From: Dimargaris cristalligena
Lineage: Eukaryota > Kickxellomycota > Dimargaritomycetes > Dimargaritales > Dimargaritaceae
Assembly: GCA_027576995.1 (NCBI GenBank)
Contig: JANBQC010000027.1
Location: 1 to 64,000, forward strand
DNA length: 64,000 nucleotides
Reading direction: 5' to 3'
Positions 11,601 to 20,630 of this stretch are shown one piece after another. The translations under genes and the position numbers were made by a program. The stretch's first letter is position 1. Each line of letters begins with the position of its first letter. The notes below the pieces were generated by a model. The model did not search any database. It saw only the letters and a list, made by a program, of their open reading frames with translations, and was not told the origin of the DNA.

Positions 11601-12545
11601 GGCGGGGGGAATGTACAGGGTCCGGGGGTTGTAATCCGGGTCGGAGACCGGGCGTCGGTCAGCGTCACAGATGTTCACAAGCCAGGGGTAGCGGGCCCCC
11701 GGGCCCTTGTCATCGTGATTGGAGCGAGTGGGAGTGGATGGAACCGAGAGGGCGGCTGTTTTGGACCGGGCGGCCGGTGACATAAAATTTTGTAGGTTGC
11801 GGCGGGGAGTGCCTGTGATGAGCTGCGGGGTACCCAGTGCGGGCAACGGCATGGAATCGGCCAGCGGAGAAGCCGGGGGCGAAACCGCCGAGCTGGGGAG
11901 CTGCGCCCGGTTACGGTTACCCCGGGCCGAGGCCCGCTTAGTGTGGGAAGTGGGACTGGCATCCAGCTCGACTAAACCATGGTCAGGATCAGAGTCGCTT
12001 TCCGACTCGGACAGCAAGGCCCGGCCTTTCCGCGGAGTAGCGCTAGGGGGCGCATAATCATCATCTTCGTCGCGGCCATTGGCGTCATCTTCGGAGTCGC
12101 TTGCTAATAGGGTAATAGCCGCGGCGCGTCGGGTGGGTCTACCGGATAGACTGGCCATTTTGGGTCTTTTCGAGGACACCGAAGCCGACGAGCTTGTTTG
12201 CTCCTTGGGGGTGTTGGTGGTGATGGTGGCGGCGGGAGAGTGTACGGGGTATTTGCGTTTGGGAGTAGCGGGAATGTAGGCGGGTGTAGGCAGGGGCTCC
12301 GAGGAAGTAACCATGCCGGCTACGCTCCTGTCGGAGGAAGTGGTGGTAGTGGTGGCGGTCTCGGCGAGCGGGATCGGGCGCATGGCCGGAGTTTTGTTAA
12401 AGAATGAAAAGAGGGTCTTTTGGGGAGACGCAGTCCCGGCCTGCTTGGCCTGCAAGCGCTGGAGGGCCCGCTGGCGGTTTTGCTCAATGGTCTGCTTCTG
12501 CTTTAAGGAGAGGGGCAATGCCGGCGCCGAGGTGGGCTGATCCAT
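8670..12545 (-). CDS. MSH6: DNA mismatch repair protein MSH6
   Basis: MutS homologue that pairs with MSH2 in MutS-alpha to recognise base mismatches and small loops in the nucleus. The gene is intronless and encodes 1291 aa. A PIP box, QKTLFSFF, lies at residues 42-49 and would bind PCNA. It is followed by a long disordered acidic/basic linker. The mismatch-recognition Phe-x-Glu motif is in GKFYELYE (F346, E348). Connector, lever and clamp regions follow. The ATPase has Walker A GPNAGGKST near residue 1012 and the DELGRGTSTFDG Walker B/signature region near 1091. The frame is open 36 codons further upstream, but the start at 12545 gives the conserved PIP-box spacing and a normal N-terminus. 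The length is normal for MSH6, and no catalytic residue is missing. Confidence 0.97.
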   Translation of the reverse strand: MDQPTSAPALPLSLKQKQTIEQNRQRALQRLQAKQAGTASPQKTLFSFFNKTPAMRPIPLAETATTTTTSSDRSVAGMVTSSEPLPTPAYIPATPKRKYPVHSPAATITTNTPKEQTSSSASVSSKRPKMASLSGRPTRRAAAITLLASDSEDDANGRDEDDDYAPPSATPRKGRALLSESESDSDPDHGLVELDASPTSHTKRASARGNRNRAQLPSSAVSPPASPLADSMPLPALGTPQLITGTPRRNLQNFMSPAARSKTAALSVPSTPTRSNHDDKGPGARYPWLVNICDADRRPVSDPDYNPRTLYIPPAAWQKFTPFEKQFWDIKAKYFDTVVFFKKGKFYELYENDADIGHQQFDLKLTDRVNMRMVGVPETSFEFWAAQFVAKGYKVAKVDQVETALGKSMREKAGKIAKEDKIIRRELTSILTAGTLVDGSMLSHDMATYCLAIKERAANDYSAPYIGLCFVDTATGHFQLCGFQDDTNRTILETLLIQIQPKEMIYERGHLSKPTWRLLKNLLHTPVWNGLAPDKEFWDAATTETELLRSPSYFSPASSSSIPDSGNGPDAMAGDEPAELEAFRAWPAALRASRSDSTVMAAVGGLISYLRSLKLDRELVSLGNFEVYRPMCQAQSLLMDGQTMANLELFQTSEDNSLTYLASTHAQGEAGTLFQLLNRCTTPFGKRLFRQWMCHPLRNPRQINERLDMIDDLNAQAPIRDELRSQLARLPDLERLISRVHAGTCRVRDLLTVLRGFGDIQTLITDLRTQSAAFRSARFATLIQQCPDLSKPLAFFAQAFDHQVAEKESNIIPTPGVEPQFDSVNEQMAEIEAEFAEYLKEQRRALKCPKLEYRDLGKEVYQLEVPKAVKVPADFTKLSATKAVNRYWTPVTQKLVRRLNEILETRGTVFRDIERRMYERFDQHYSQWLRAVRTVSELDCLVGLALCAQSLGSPACRPEFVEPGPDGRSVLELTELRHPCVTETAGSDFIPNDTILGGDSPDTAQPSMILLTGPNAGGKSTLLRQTCLAVIMAQLGCYVPARRCRLSPVDRIFTRIGAHDDILRGQSTFMVELSETSKILREATPRSLVILDELGRGTSTFDGYAVAFAVLHHLATRVGCVGLFSTHYHALTREMAAHPQVRLMHMDCHVDPAHRDVTFLYKLVPGVCPKSYGMNVAGMAGIPRSVVDRAETVAEQFEASQKLNALTSQPMGAIPPLPSDQSSTKAVPAVAHLPMTCQADLKFLLQWADAFDANESSSSPTGCSNGLANSEQEMLNRFSALTIVQQWQTLH

Positions 12546-13303
12546 GGTGGAAAGAGAAATATTAAAGATAAGGGCTTTGAAAGTGTGGTGTATGTCCGAA
12601 CTAACGGGAAGCAAACAAGGCGGTGTGGAGGGGGCAATGGAAACAAGAAACAACTAATAGGCAACAAACGCTTGGGCGAAAGGTCAATAAGGGAACAGAA
12701 AGCCAATAGATTCTCTAGCTAGTCTTGTTGGCCGAAGGGAGTCGTCAACAACAGTCCTGTGGGCGCTTGGTTTTTTTCTCCTGCGAATAGTCGTTGTTTA
12801 TCGATAAACGGGAGGTTTTATCAACACAGCCAGAGAGTGATGACGGATCTCTAATATTATTATAAAAAAAGCGTCATAATAATAGCGCCACACTGTATAG
12901 CCAGGTGGCGTGGCCAAGCCCTTCAATACTTGCCCATCGGCTTCTTCCGCCAAGCTACATACAGCACCTACTACCGAATGGATAGCCACGTGACTTATTA
13001 CACCATAGTTTATTTAAAATATTTTGGAGGTACCCACACCAAAGTCTGATTAGTAGTAGGTAAATAGAGGGGTGATGTAGAGAAACTGTGTATACTACCT
13101 ACACCCATAGTCTTCACTTTCAGCAACAATAAACAACAGCCAGTCAGAAGGCATGTCTCCGTTATGCATCGCTAGCAGGTATAATCAGCGGAATATTCCT
13201 CGTAGAAATAGGTCAACCAATGCCCCCCCCGCCTGTGCTATCGAATTCAGTAGACTAAATCAACTATCAACTATCAACTAGACGTAGAACCCCCGTCCAT
13301 TAT
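12546..13303. other. MSH6 upstream region
   Basis: No gene seen. It contains the MSH6 5' flank and a short tandem ATCAACT run near 13258-13279 just beyond the UPF0390 stop codon. Confidence 0.5.
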
Positions 13304-13967
13304 TTATTTTTTACTTTTCTTGTCTTTGGTGTCCTTCGACTCCTTCTTAACCATAGAGTTCATAACATGCAGTTTGCCTATCGCGCTGGCCTTAGTGGCC
13401 ATTAGGTGTTCCAGGTTACGAGTAACGTTGCCGTTCATTTTCTGTCGGGAAAATAGTTTAAAATGGGTTATTGGGAGCCATAGTAATAGATTAGCTAAAG
13501 AATATCGGTTGTCAGGGGGGTGAACACGCCTGCTATAAAGTTAGCCCCCAAATTATGGATTGGAGTCCCGAGGTTGGAAAAGGGCATTCGTGTGTGTGTG
13601 TGTAAAAATGACATACCTTCTTCAATTTAGCGTGTTGGAGGAGGGTCTTGTTCTTGGGTGCAATAGTGCGGGCTATTGATAGAAGCAGAGGATTATTAGA
13701 TACAATGATGCACAGTAAAGTAATACAGTTAGCGAGGTAAAAGCGCTTGCCAATTTGGACGAGATTAGAAATGAAGGAAACTCCCGGAATGACAACCAAT
13801 GCATAGTGGGGATCCCATCCCGGAAGACTTGGCGCTCTTTAACGTAGAATTAGGCCATGTGGACAACGAGTAAAGCTGCTGAAGAATAACTTACCTCCTT
13901 TGCGGATTCCAACAGGGGCCGAGGCAGTCTTTTTGACCGACTTGAGTTTCTTGGTACCTTGAACCAT
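13304..13967 (-). CDS. UPF0390 / L10K-like small basic nuclear protein (88 aa)
   Basis: Three exons, complement(13304..13441, 13617..13672, 13895..13967), joined in phases 1 and 0 with GTAAGT and GTATGT donors. The 88-aa product is Lys-rich. It begins MVQGTKKLK and contains the family core GIRKGARTIAPKN followed by QHAKLKKK, which matches the RKGxxxIAPKK and KLKK pattern of the UPF0390 (human C19orf53/Leydig tumour 10 kDa) family. The C-terminus is a basic tail (KDKKSKK). The family's molecular role is poorly defined, but its members are small, basic and nuclear or nucleolar. The splice phases and family match all agree, so the gene model is well supported although no single exon exceeds 140 bases. 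Confidence 0.85.
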
Positions 13968-15184
13968 TTTGAATAATATGATACAATGGCGGATGCCGAA
14001 CTTCGACGGGAATGGTTATTTATGAAGCTGATGAAGAAACAAAAAATACCAATGAATGAGATCTAAGTAGGGAACTAGGCCAATGCGACTGGGGCTTGCA
14101 AAGTAATGAATAAAGTTCAAACGCAACTCTAACTAAAAAGTCCCATCCAAATAAGAAAAAAAGCACCAAAAAAAGACGGTACCCTCTGCACACTATATAC
14201 GCCCCCCACCATAATGTGCATTAGCTAGCCAGATTCACATAACCCTAAAGCCCGGTCGGTTTTTAGTTGAACTCGTGTGATATCAACACGGCGGTCCGAC
14301 GGCCGTAATTAGTAAACATTGCCATATGAACTTGCTAGGAAGGGCTCATTTTATTATATTTATTTACTGAACCAACACCTGTAATAGGTAAGATGGCACT
14401 CATACATAGATGACCACTTCTCAGCATTAGACCATGGAACCGAAATGTAAATGCGAAATTTATCAAGAATTCAAGGTAAGAAAATAACCACTAAATTGGG
14501 TACCATTCACCGAGCCAAACTGGCAATAATGTTTGGACAACCATGTATGGGCTTGAGTGTTGGGGCTTGGCTGTTAATAACCAGACTGGGCACTAAAAAG
14601 GCCAGTGGCGGCAAAGGTAATATACCGATTTCGGGGATTGTGCCCAAGTTGGTCACCGTGGGCCTACACTTCAACAATTACATAAGGAAGTATTGGCAAA
14701 GGGGAGCTGGGCATATTGGCAGTCACAGGTTCTTAGCCGGATGTACCAGACTGTATTTCGGTGGAATTTAATTTCCCTCTATCCCACCCCTGCATCAATT
14801 TTACCACACGTGCCTGATATTAGGGTATTACTACCAGACTAGGATATCTGTTTCGCCTGTCTTAATTTCCAAATGATATGGTGTCCCATGGTAATTATCC
14901 AACGCCCAGGTTCGGCTACTGCCGCCCGTAATATTGGCATTATCATGACTAAACTATCATTCGATAGCTAGTACTTCTATTTACCCCCTTCCCTAGCTGA
15001 ATATATCTTGTACGCTTTTTTGTCTTTCCCGACATTGCAGCAGATACAAATATATACTATTAATATTTTTTTTTGAAAAAAAAAAAGTAGGAACATTCGT
15101 ATATACGAATAAGTACGAATGGAAATGCAAGCAAATTGATGATATATAACCGAAAAAAACCAGTAAGCATAGAAATATAGACAT
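13968..15184. other. no gene seen
   Basis: The longest frame (14451-14771, plus strand) has no recognisable domain, splice context or coding bias, so I do not call it. A poly-A/T stretch lies near 15066-15090. Confidence 0.5.
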
Positions 15185-16204
15185 TGGTAGCGACAACATG
15201 GGTTCATTCTATCGTGTACAATTGAGTCGGCTTCCTAAAATACGAGGGGGTAATGACAATCATTCAATAAACTAGTATACTTGAGTTCTAGTAACACCCT
15301 CCTGCGACCAACCCTCATTATTTGACCACAGTCTGGTGATGGGCCCGCCAATGAGATTTGGTTCATTATTAACCATTGTTGTTCGCCCTCTTCCCACTTT
15401 ACTCGTTCTCCTCCAACAGGTATTCCCCTATTCATACCGTTATTCGTGGCCAACCAGCTCCCTTTTAGCCGTTCTTGAGGAGTTCTCTGGCAATAGACAC
15501 CCGGTCCATTGCCGATCGTCGGTTGTTTGAATACCTATCAAATCGCACCTTCTGTGTCCAACACATAGTAGAGGCTACCTAAATGATAAAGGGGGTGGGG
15601 AATTTTAAAGAGGAGGGGAATGCTAGTAAACCTAGTAATATTTATCGAGCTCCCTGTAGACGGCCAGTGACATCACTTAAATGGTAGAAAGTGGTGTGGG
15701 ATTTTTCCTTAGCCCAACTATATTTTCTGTCAAACAGCTCAGCTAGTACACTTTCCTAACACGACCCAGTGACAGCTAGCCTCAAAATGGTGGAGTTTGG
15801 GGGGGGGCAGTGAGTATAGGGCGATACTTTTGGGATACGAAAACGAAGCGAACCATGAGCGGGAATCATTCGGCTGATCAGAAGTCACTTTGTTCCATTT
15901 TGTTAGTACAAATCGATGGCATGATAATGGGGGATTGAACCCGACTGTTCATTATTTGAATTTAATCTAATACACCACACGAAAAATTCCGATTATCCGA
16001 AGACATGGGATTTGTGGTTCGAAGAGCCGAAAGAAGGAGCCCAGGTGGAATAGATGAGTACTCTGCGGCGACAGGGCTGACAAGGTTAGTTCAAGGGTTG
16101 GTCTTCCCCCGTGGAAAAATTGGCGGAAAATGGAGGCCACTAGCGACCCGTATAGAGGGGTTGGGTCGCACCGACGTGAAATCCCCCAGCTGTTTAGTAA
16201 AAGA

Positions 16205-16211
16205 TATAAAA
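16205..16211 (+). promoter_or_regulatory. TATA box of peptide gene copy 2
   Basis: A perfect TATAAAA lies 158 bases before the start codon at 16363, the same spacing as the element in copy 1. Confidence 0.6.
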
Positions 16212-16362
16212 GCCGGCCGACGGTCTCTCTTAATTACATCATTAACAACATCCACACCTCCATCGCCTGCGTATTCATTGACTTCCATTTCCCTTGCAAC
16301 CTTCCGCTCTTTACTCAATCCACCATTACCCATTCCATCACCATTACCGTACCCAAGCCAAA

Positions 16363-16563
16363 ATGCGTACCATGTCCGTTATTCCCACTCTGATGGCCTT
16401 CACTGCCATGGTTTTCTTGGTCGCTGTGACTGCAGCCCCCGCCGCACCTCGCAAGAGTGGTTCGATTAGAGAGAAAGTGGGTCGTTTTGCTAACTCCGCC
16501 GTAGGAACCGCAATGATTGGCGCTGGTGTCACCGCTGGTATAACTAGTGCCATGGGCCCCTAA
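16363..16563 (+). CDS. small secreted peptide, copy 2 (66 aa)
   Basis: Close paralogue of the gene at 3081, with the same length, start context and 3' UTR. The signal peptide is nearly identical apart from substitutions in its hydrophobic core. The mature part keeps KSGSIREK and AVGTAMIGAG and differs mainly at the C-terminus (GVTAGITSAMGP against GFSAGITKVTSP). Most coding changes are substitutions that leave the frame intact, which supports a functional gene. Family and role are unknown. The shared TATA box and polyadenylation signal suggest similar expression. Confidence 0.75.
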   Translation: MRTMSVIPTLMAFTAMVFLVAVTAAPAAPRKSGSIREKVGRFANSAVGTAMIGAGVTAGITSAMGP

Positions 16564-16719
16564 TCTACTTTACAACAATGGCCCTGCCATTATTAGCATA
16601 CTTCCATTTGGTCACAGAGCAATTTGGGTTGCCATGAGTGATCATTTTATAACCAGCGATGCCCCTTGTCGACAATCTAGTTTTACTATGTTGCAGTTTG
16701 CGGCGCACACAGCCTTCAC

Positions 16720-16725
16720 AATAAA
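16720..16725 (+). terminator. polyadenylation signal, peptide copy 2
   Basis: AATAAA lies 157 bases after the stop codon, in the 3' block shared by the three copies. Confidence 0.55.
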
Positions 16726-16980
16726 ACCCTATCTACTTTAAGAACGAAGTCTTTCATGAATATACCAGTTGTAGTCAACAGCACGCTCTACATGTATATT
16801 TCATTTGAGGTCAATTTCGGTGGGTTCAATGGCAATATTTCGTCCAGCTTTATGGTCAATAGCTCAGTGCAATGAAGCATGCTGCTTAGCAACGGTCTGA
16901 CATAGACGTTGCACTGGCTCAAGTAAGATTGTTTGACCCCTGATACTCATGAGCGGGGCTATAATTGCCCAGTTCATGAT

Positions 16981-17969
16981 TTAATATTGTTGTTATAATG
17001 GGGTCTGGGTGGTTTGGCCAGGGAATGAGGGGAGAGAAGGTCAACCCGAATTTAGCGCGACCTCAAGTGATCGAGGCTGACTCTTAGCTCGCGGAAAATG
17101 GCATATTGGCCGAGTTGGAAGAGGATGTTTTGGTGGGGGATGCGATCACTCTTCCAGGCAAGAGAGGATAGGAAAATGGGCATCACAAAACTGGTGGTAA
17201 ATATAGGAGAAGCAGTTATGTATTGTTGAGGAATAACCAAAACCGGTGGCGACTTCTGGGAAACTCTAAATATAATACGTTAATAAGGTGAAGATGCCGT
17301 CTATTTAAAGAACAGCTGGCCCTATTACTTATATTTTGACGTATCATAGTACTAAGGCGGCTGTGATTAGTACTAGGCTGAAGAGCACACGGATAATAGT
17401 TGGATAATGCTAGGATAGAGTTTGACTTATTCAATACTATGCTAGAAGTACAAATTTGAAGTTATGTAGTTTTTTCTTGTATTATCGGGCATACAGGGCC
17501 GATAGCGAACCATGCCTTCCTTCAAATTTCTCCTCAAGTAATAAAAATCACTATTAAATGCTCAAACTAAATGGTATATAGAACGAGTATATTTGAAATT
17601 GAGATTGCAGTTGGACACTTCTCCATTCCTGGAATTTACTGTTTATACTTGCTACCCATAGAGTGGATTAGCGTACCCTTGAATAGAACTCCAATATTAT
17701 AGCATGGTATACTATTAATATTTTTTGTATTGGGCTAGTAATTATTATAGATACCCCTTTTCCCGGTGTTTTCCAATTTTTTGGGTACGTACTTGTTACT
17801 TTGAGGAAACTGCCCTAGAGCTATTAAAGTATAGAGATAGATAAACAGCATATCCACTACTCTACATTTTAAAAATAGAAATAGCTGCATTGAAAGATTT
17901 CGACACATTTGAAATGATATAAAAATTATGTATTTGCAATGGCCAACAGTCAGTATTTGAAATATGAGA
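16981..17969. other. spacer between peptide units 2 and 3
   Basis: AT-rich, with no gene supported. Confidence 0.5.
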
Positions 17970-19216
17970 CAGTCGACGGGGGGCTAACTAACCTAGAAAG
18001 GCGGCAAGGGTACTGGTTGTGACTACTGGGGTCCATTCTACCGCGTGCAACTGAGCCAGCTTCCAATAACTCGAGGGGCTAACGGCTCAACGGCAAGACA
18101 AACAAGCACACTAAAATACTAAAAATCCAATGCCTTTGCGATCAACCCTCATTATTTGACCACCGTCTGGCGACGGCCCTGTCAATCTAATTTAACTCAG
18201 TATTATCCATTGCTTTCCCCCCTTCTCCTTTTATTGGCTCGACTTCCCCCCTTCTTTTCCACTCCGCCATTCATCTCCAACGGGTCTACCCGCACCCCTG
18301 CTCACGGCCCACCAGCCCCTCTTTGGCCGTTCTTGAGGAGCTACCCAGCAGCCATCCTCCTCGATCCTTTACCGATTGTCGGTTGTTTGAATGCCATTCA
18401 AAGGACAGCTCCATTGCCCACCTAATAGTAGAGATTGGATAAATGATGAAGGCGGAGGGATATGTTAAAGGGAAAGGGGATAGTAAAATTGACTTTGGTA
18501 TTGACTTCCCCGTTGCTAGCCAGCAGCATGGCTTGAATGATATAAAGCGGTGTGGGCTACTTCCTTGACTCAACTATATAGGAGCAGTCGTGCTGCTCAA
18601 TGAGTCGACTTGTCTAACACGACTTGATGGGGACTAGCGCCAAAAGGACGGAGTTTGGGAGTTGTATTAGTCAATGGGGATACTTCCAGAATACGAAAAA
18701 GAAGCGAACCGTTGGTGGCAAACACCTGACTGCTCAAAATATATTATATTGCATTTTGTTCATGTACAACAGCGGTGTGCTAATGGCGAACTGAGCCCGA
18801 TCACCTGGCGTTCAATTTAATCTAATCCCCCACGCGAGAAATCCCGAGTATCCGCTACTATGGGCCATGTGGTTCGGATGACCGTGAATCGGGGCCCGGG
18901 CGGAATAGACGAGTATTCGGCAGCGACAGAGTTGGTGAGTTTAGTTCAAGGGTTGGACTCCCCCATGGAAAGATGGGCACATAATAGTAGCTACCAAAGA
19001 CCCGTCTAGGGGCGATAACATATATTAGCATGAAATTCCCCAGTTGTATTGTCAAAGTTGAAAAACCCGGGCGGTGATCTCTCCTAATTTTATTAATAGT
19101 AACAATCACGTCTCCTTCGCCTGTATACTCTTCGACTCCCATTTCCCTTACAATCTTCCTCCCTTTACCGAATACTCCATTACACATACTATCATCATCT
19201 TCGTACTCAAGCCAAA

Positions 19217-19402
19217 ATGCGTACCACGTCCATTATCCCCGCCATAATGACATTGACTGCCATGGTTTTCTCGATCGTCAGGACTGCCGCTCCCACTCCA
19301 CAAAAAACCAGGAACGCTTCGGTTAGGAATATAATTGCTACTACTAACATTATCCCCGTTAAGGCCGGAGTAATGCCCCCTCCTAACGGCAACACTATTT
19401 AA
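19217..19402 (+). CDS. small secreted peptide, copy 3, diverged (61 aa)
   Basis: Shares the start context (AGCCAAAATGCGTACC) and signal peptide pattern (MRTTSIIPAIMTLTAMVFS) with copies 1 and 2. After the Ala-Pro cleavage region the mature part is almost unrelated: it has Asn/Thr/Ile-rich segments and ends PPPNGNTI. The frame is intact, the predicted protein is five residues shorter, and it is again cysteine-free. Either the mature peptide has changed quickly or insertions and deletions have shifted its frame. It could also be a decaying copy, since no TATA box as good as that of copy 2 is seen. Confidence 0.55.
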   Translation: MRTTSIIPAIMTLTAMVFSIVRTAAPTPQKTRNASVRNIIATTNIIPVKAGVMPPPNGNTI

Positions 19403-19571
19403 GTTATGGGCGGTCAATCCATTTTGTGACAGCGGCTCTGCCCTTGCCGGCCTACACCCGTGGTCTTGGAACAGCGTGGGTTGCCATGCGTGGTCAGTTT
19501 AAACCCGTTGATACCCCTCGCCGACAGTCTATTTTTACAGTGTCGCAATTGGTGGTGCATCCAGCCCTCTC

Positions 19572-19577
19572 AATAAA
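19572..19577 (+). terminator. polyadenylation signal, peptide copy 3
   Basis: AATAAA lies 170 bases after the stop codon, in the shared 3' block. Confidence 0.5.
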
Positions 19578-19850
19578 ACCCAATATACGCAATGAGCAAA
19601 GTGATGTATAAGGAATACACTAGCTCTAAGCATAATAATCGGAAAAGATGTATCTCCCAGGTTAGAATAGTTGCAGATAATTATGCCATAAGATTTTGTT
19701 CATTATAAGTATTGTATGTAATGTACTTTGAAGGAATATCTTTTTGGAGGCCAGCCTGGCAAAGAGACCGTCGTGTGACTAGATAGGCTGCGTGAGTCCC
19801 TAATAGTCACGAATAAGACTACAACCGTCCTATATGCGACTTTATACCAT

Positions 19851-20630
19851 TTTTCGTAATTTTATAGAAATTGGTCTAGTTAATTGACTGTGCGTTCAAG
19901 TCAGCCGTCATGCAACTCCGAGGCATCCAGGAATCCTTCCCTACTTGTTCTTACATTTTTATGAGATATCGGTTATTGGGATACTTTAGCATCTACAGTA
20001 CCCGACGTATCTTAACGTGGTCAGATGATTTCTACGCCGTGCAATGGCATCGTAGCTAGTAGAACCAATATCCAACCACGCACATGGCAAGCACCTCGGT
20101 CTCTAAACTTCTTGTATATGCCAATTCTACATTGATGATGGATATGCATGATGCGTATTGCAGATACAGTTTGGTTTCTCCCACCCTTACCAATGGTCTA
20201 CTACTTTAACCAGCCCCGATGATCCCAGCATCCTCCGTTTTCTTCACACTCATGCACCACCATTGCCCGATTTCGTGTGTCAGTCGTTACAACATGTTTA
20301 TTTTGCATAAGTACAGAGATATTGGTATCTAAAGGCTGATAAATGAAAAACCAATGATAATAAAAAAACCCACACCACGCAGATAAAACGGGGCAAGGTT
20401 CAAAGGAAGAGATATTGAAACATGGGCATGGTTTTCCAATCCGACCATTGAAATGGGAATAATCGACAGGCCGTTGAGATAACAGACGATATAGTTTGAA
20501 AGTTCTTATAAGGACCTTCTGTGTATCGTTTCCCCATCTGCTTGCCTTGATCACATAAATACTTGGCTAAGTGGATGGTATTTCCCCCAATATTGGGTGA
20601 AGGACTCCCCATCAATTTTTTATAAAAGAA
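19851..20630. other. no gene seen; 3' flank of HRD1
   Basis: Only short frames without motifs. Confidence 0.5.

Larger units (their letters stand above)
15185..16980 (+). repeat. secreted-peptide repeat unit, copy 2
   Basis: Second copy of the unit. It shares long blocks with copy 1, especially around 15307-15336, 15510-15530 and from about 16095 to 16745, where the leader and coding region are nearly identical to 2815-3460. Copy 2 and copy 1 are the closest pair. They are separated by about 12 kb that contains MSH6 and UPF0390. Confidence 0.75.
17970..19850 (+). repeat. secreted-peptide repeat unit, copy 3
   Basis: Third and most diverged copy, about 1.2 kb beyond copy 2. The upstream blocks (about 18140-18170 and 18375-18395), the leader before the start codon, and the 3' UTR (GGGTTGCCATG, AATAAAACCC) are all recognisable. 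Confidence 0.7.

Noticed and set aside
14451..14771. Plus-strand 106-codon frame
   Set aside because: No family resemblance, no signal peptide, no coding-like composition and no supporting context; random open frame in AT-rich DNA.
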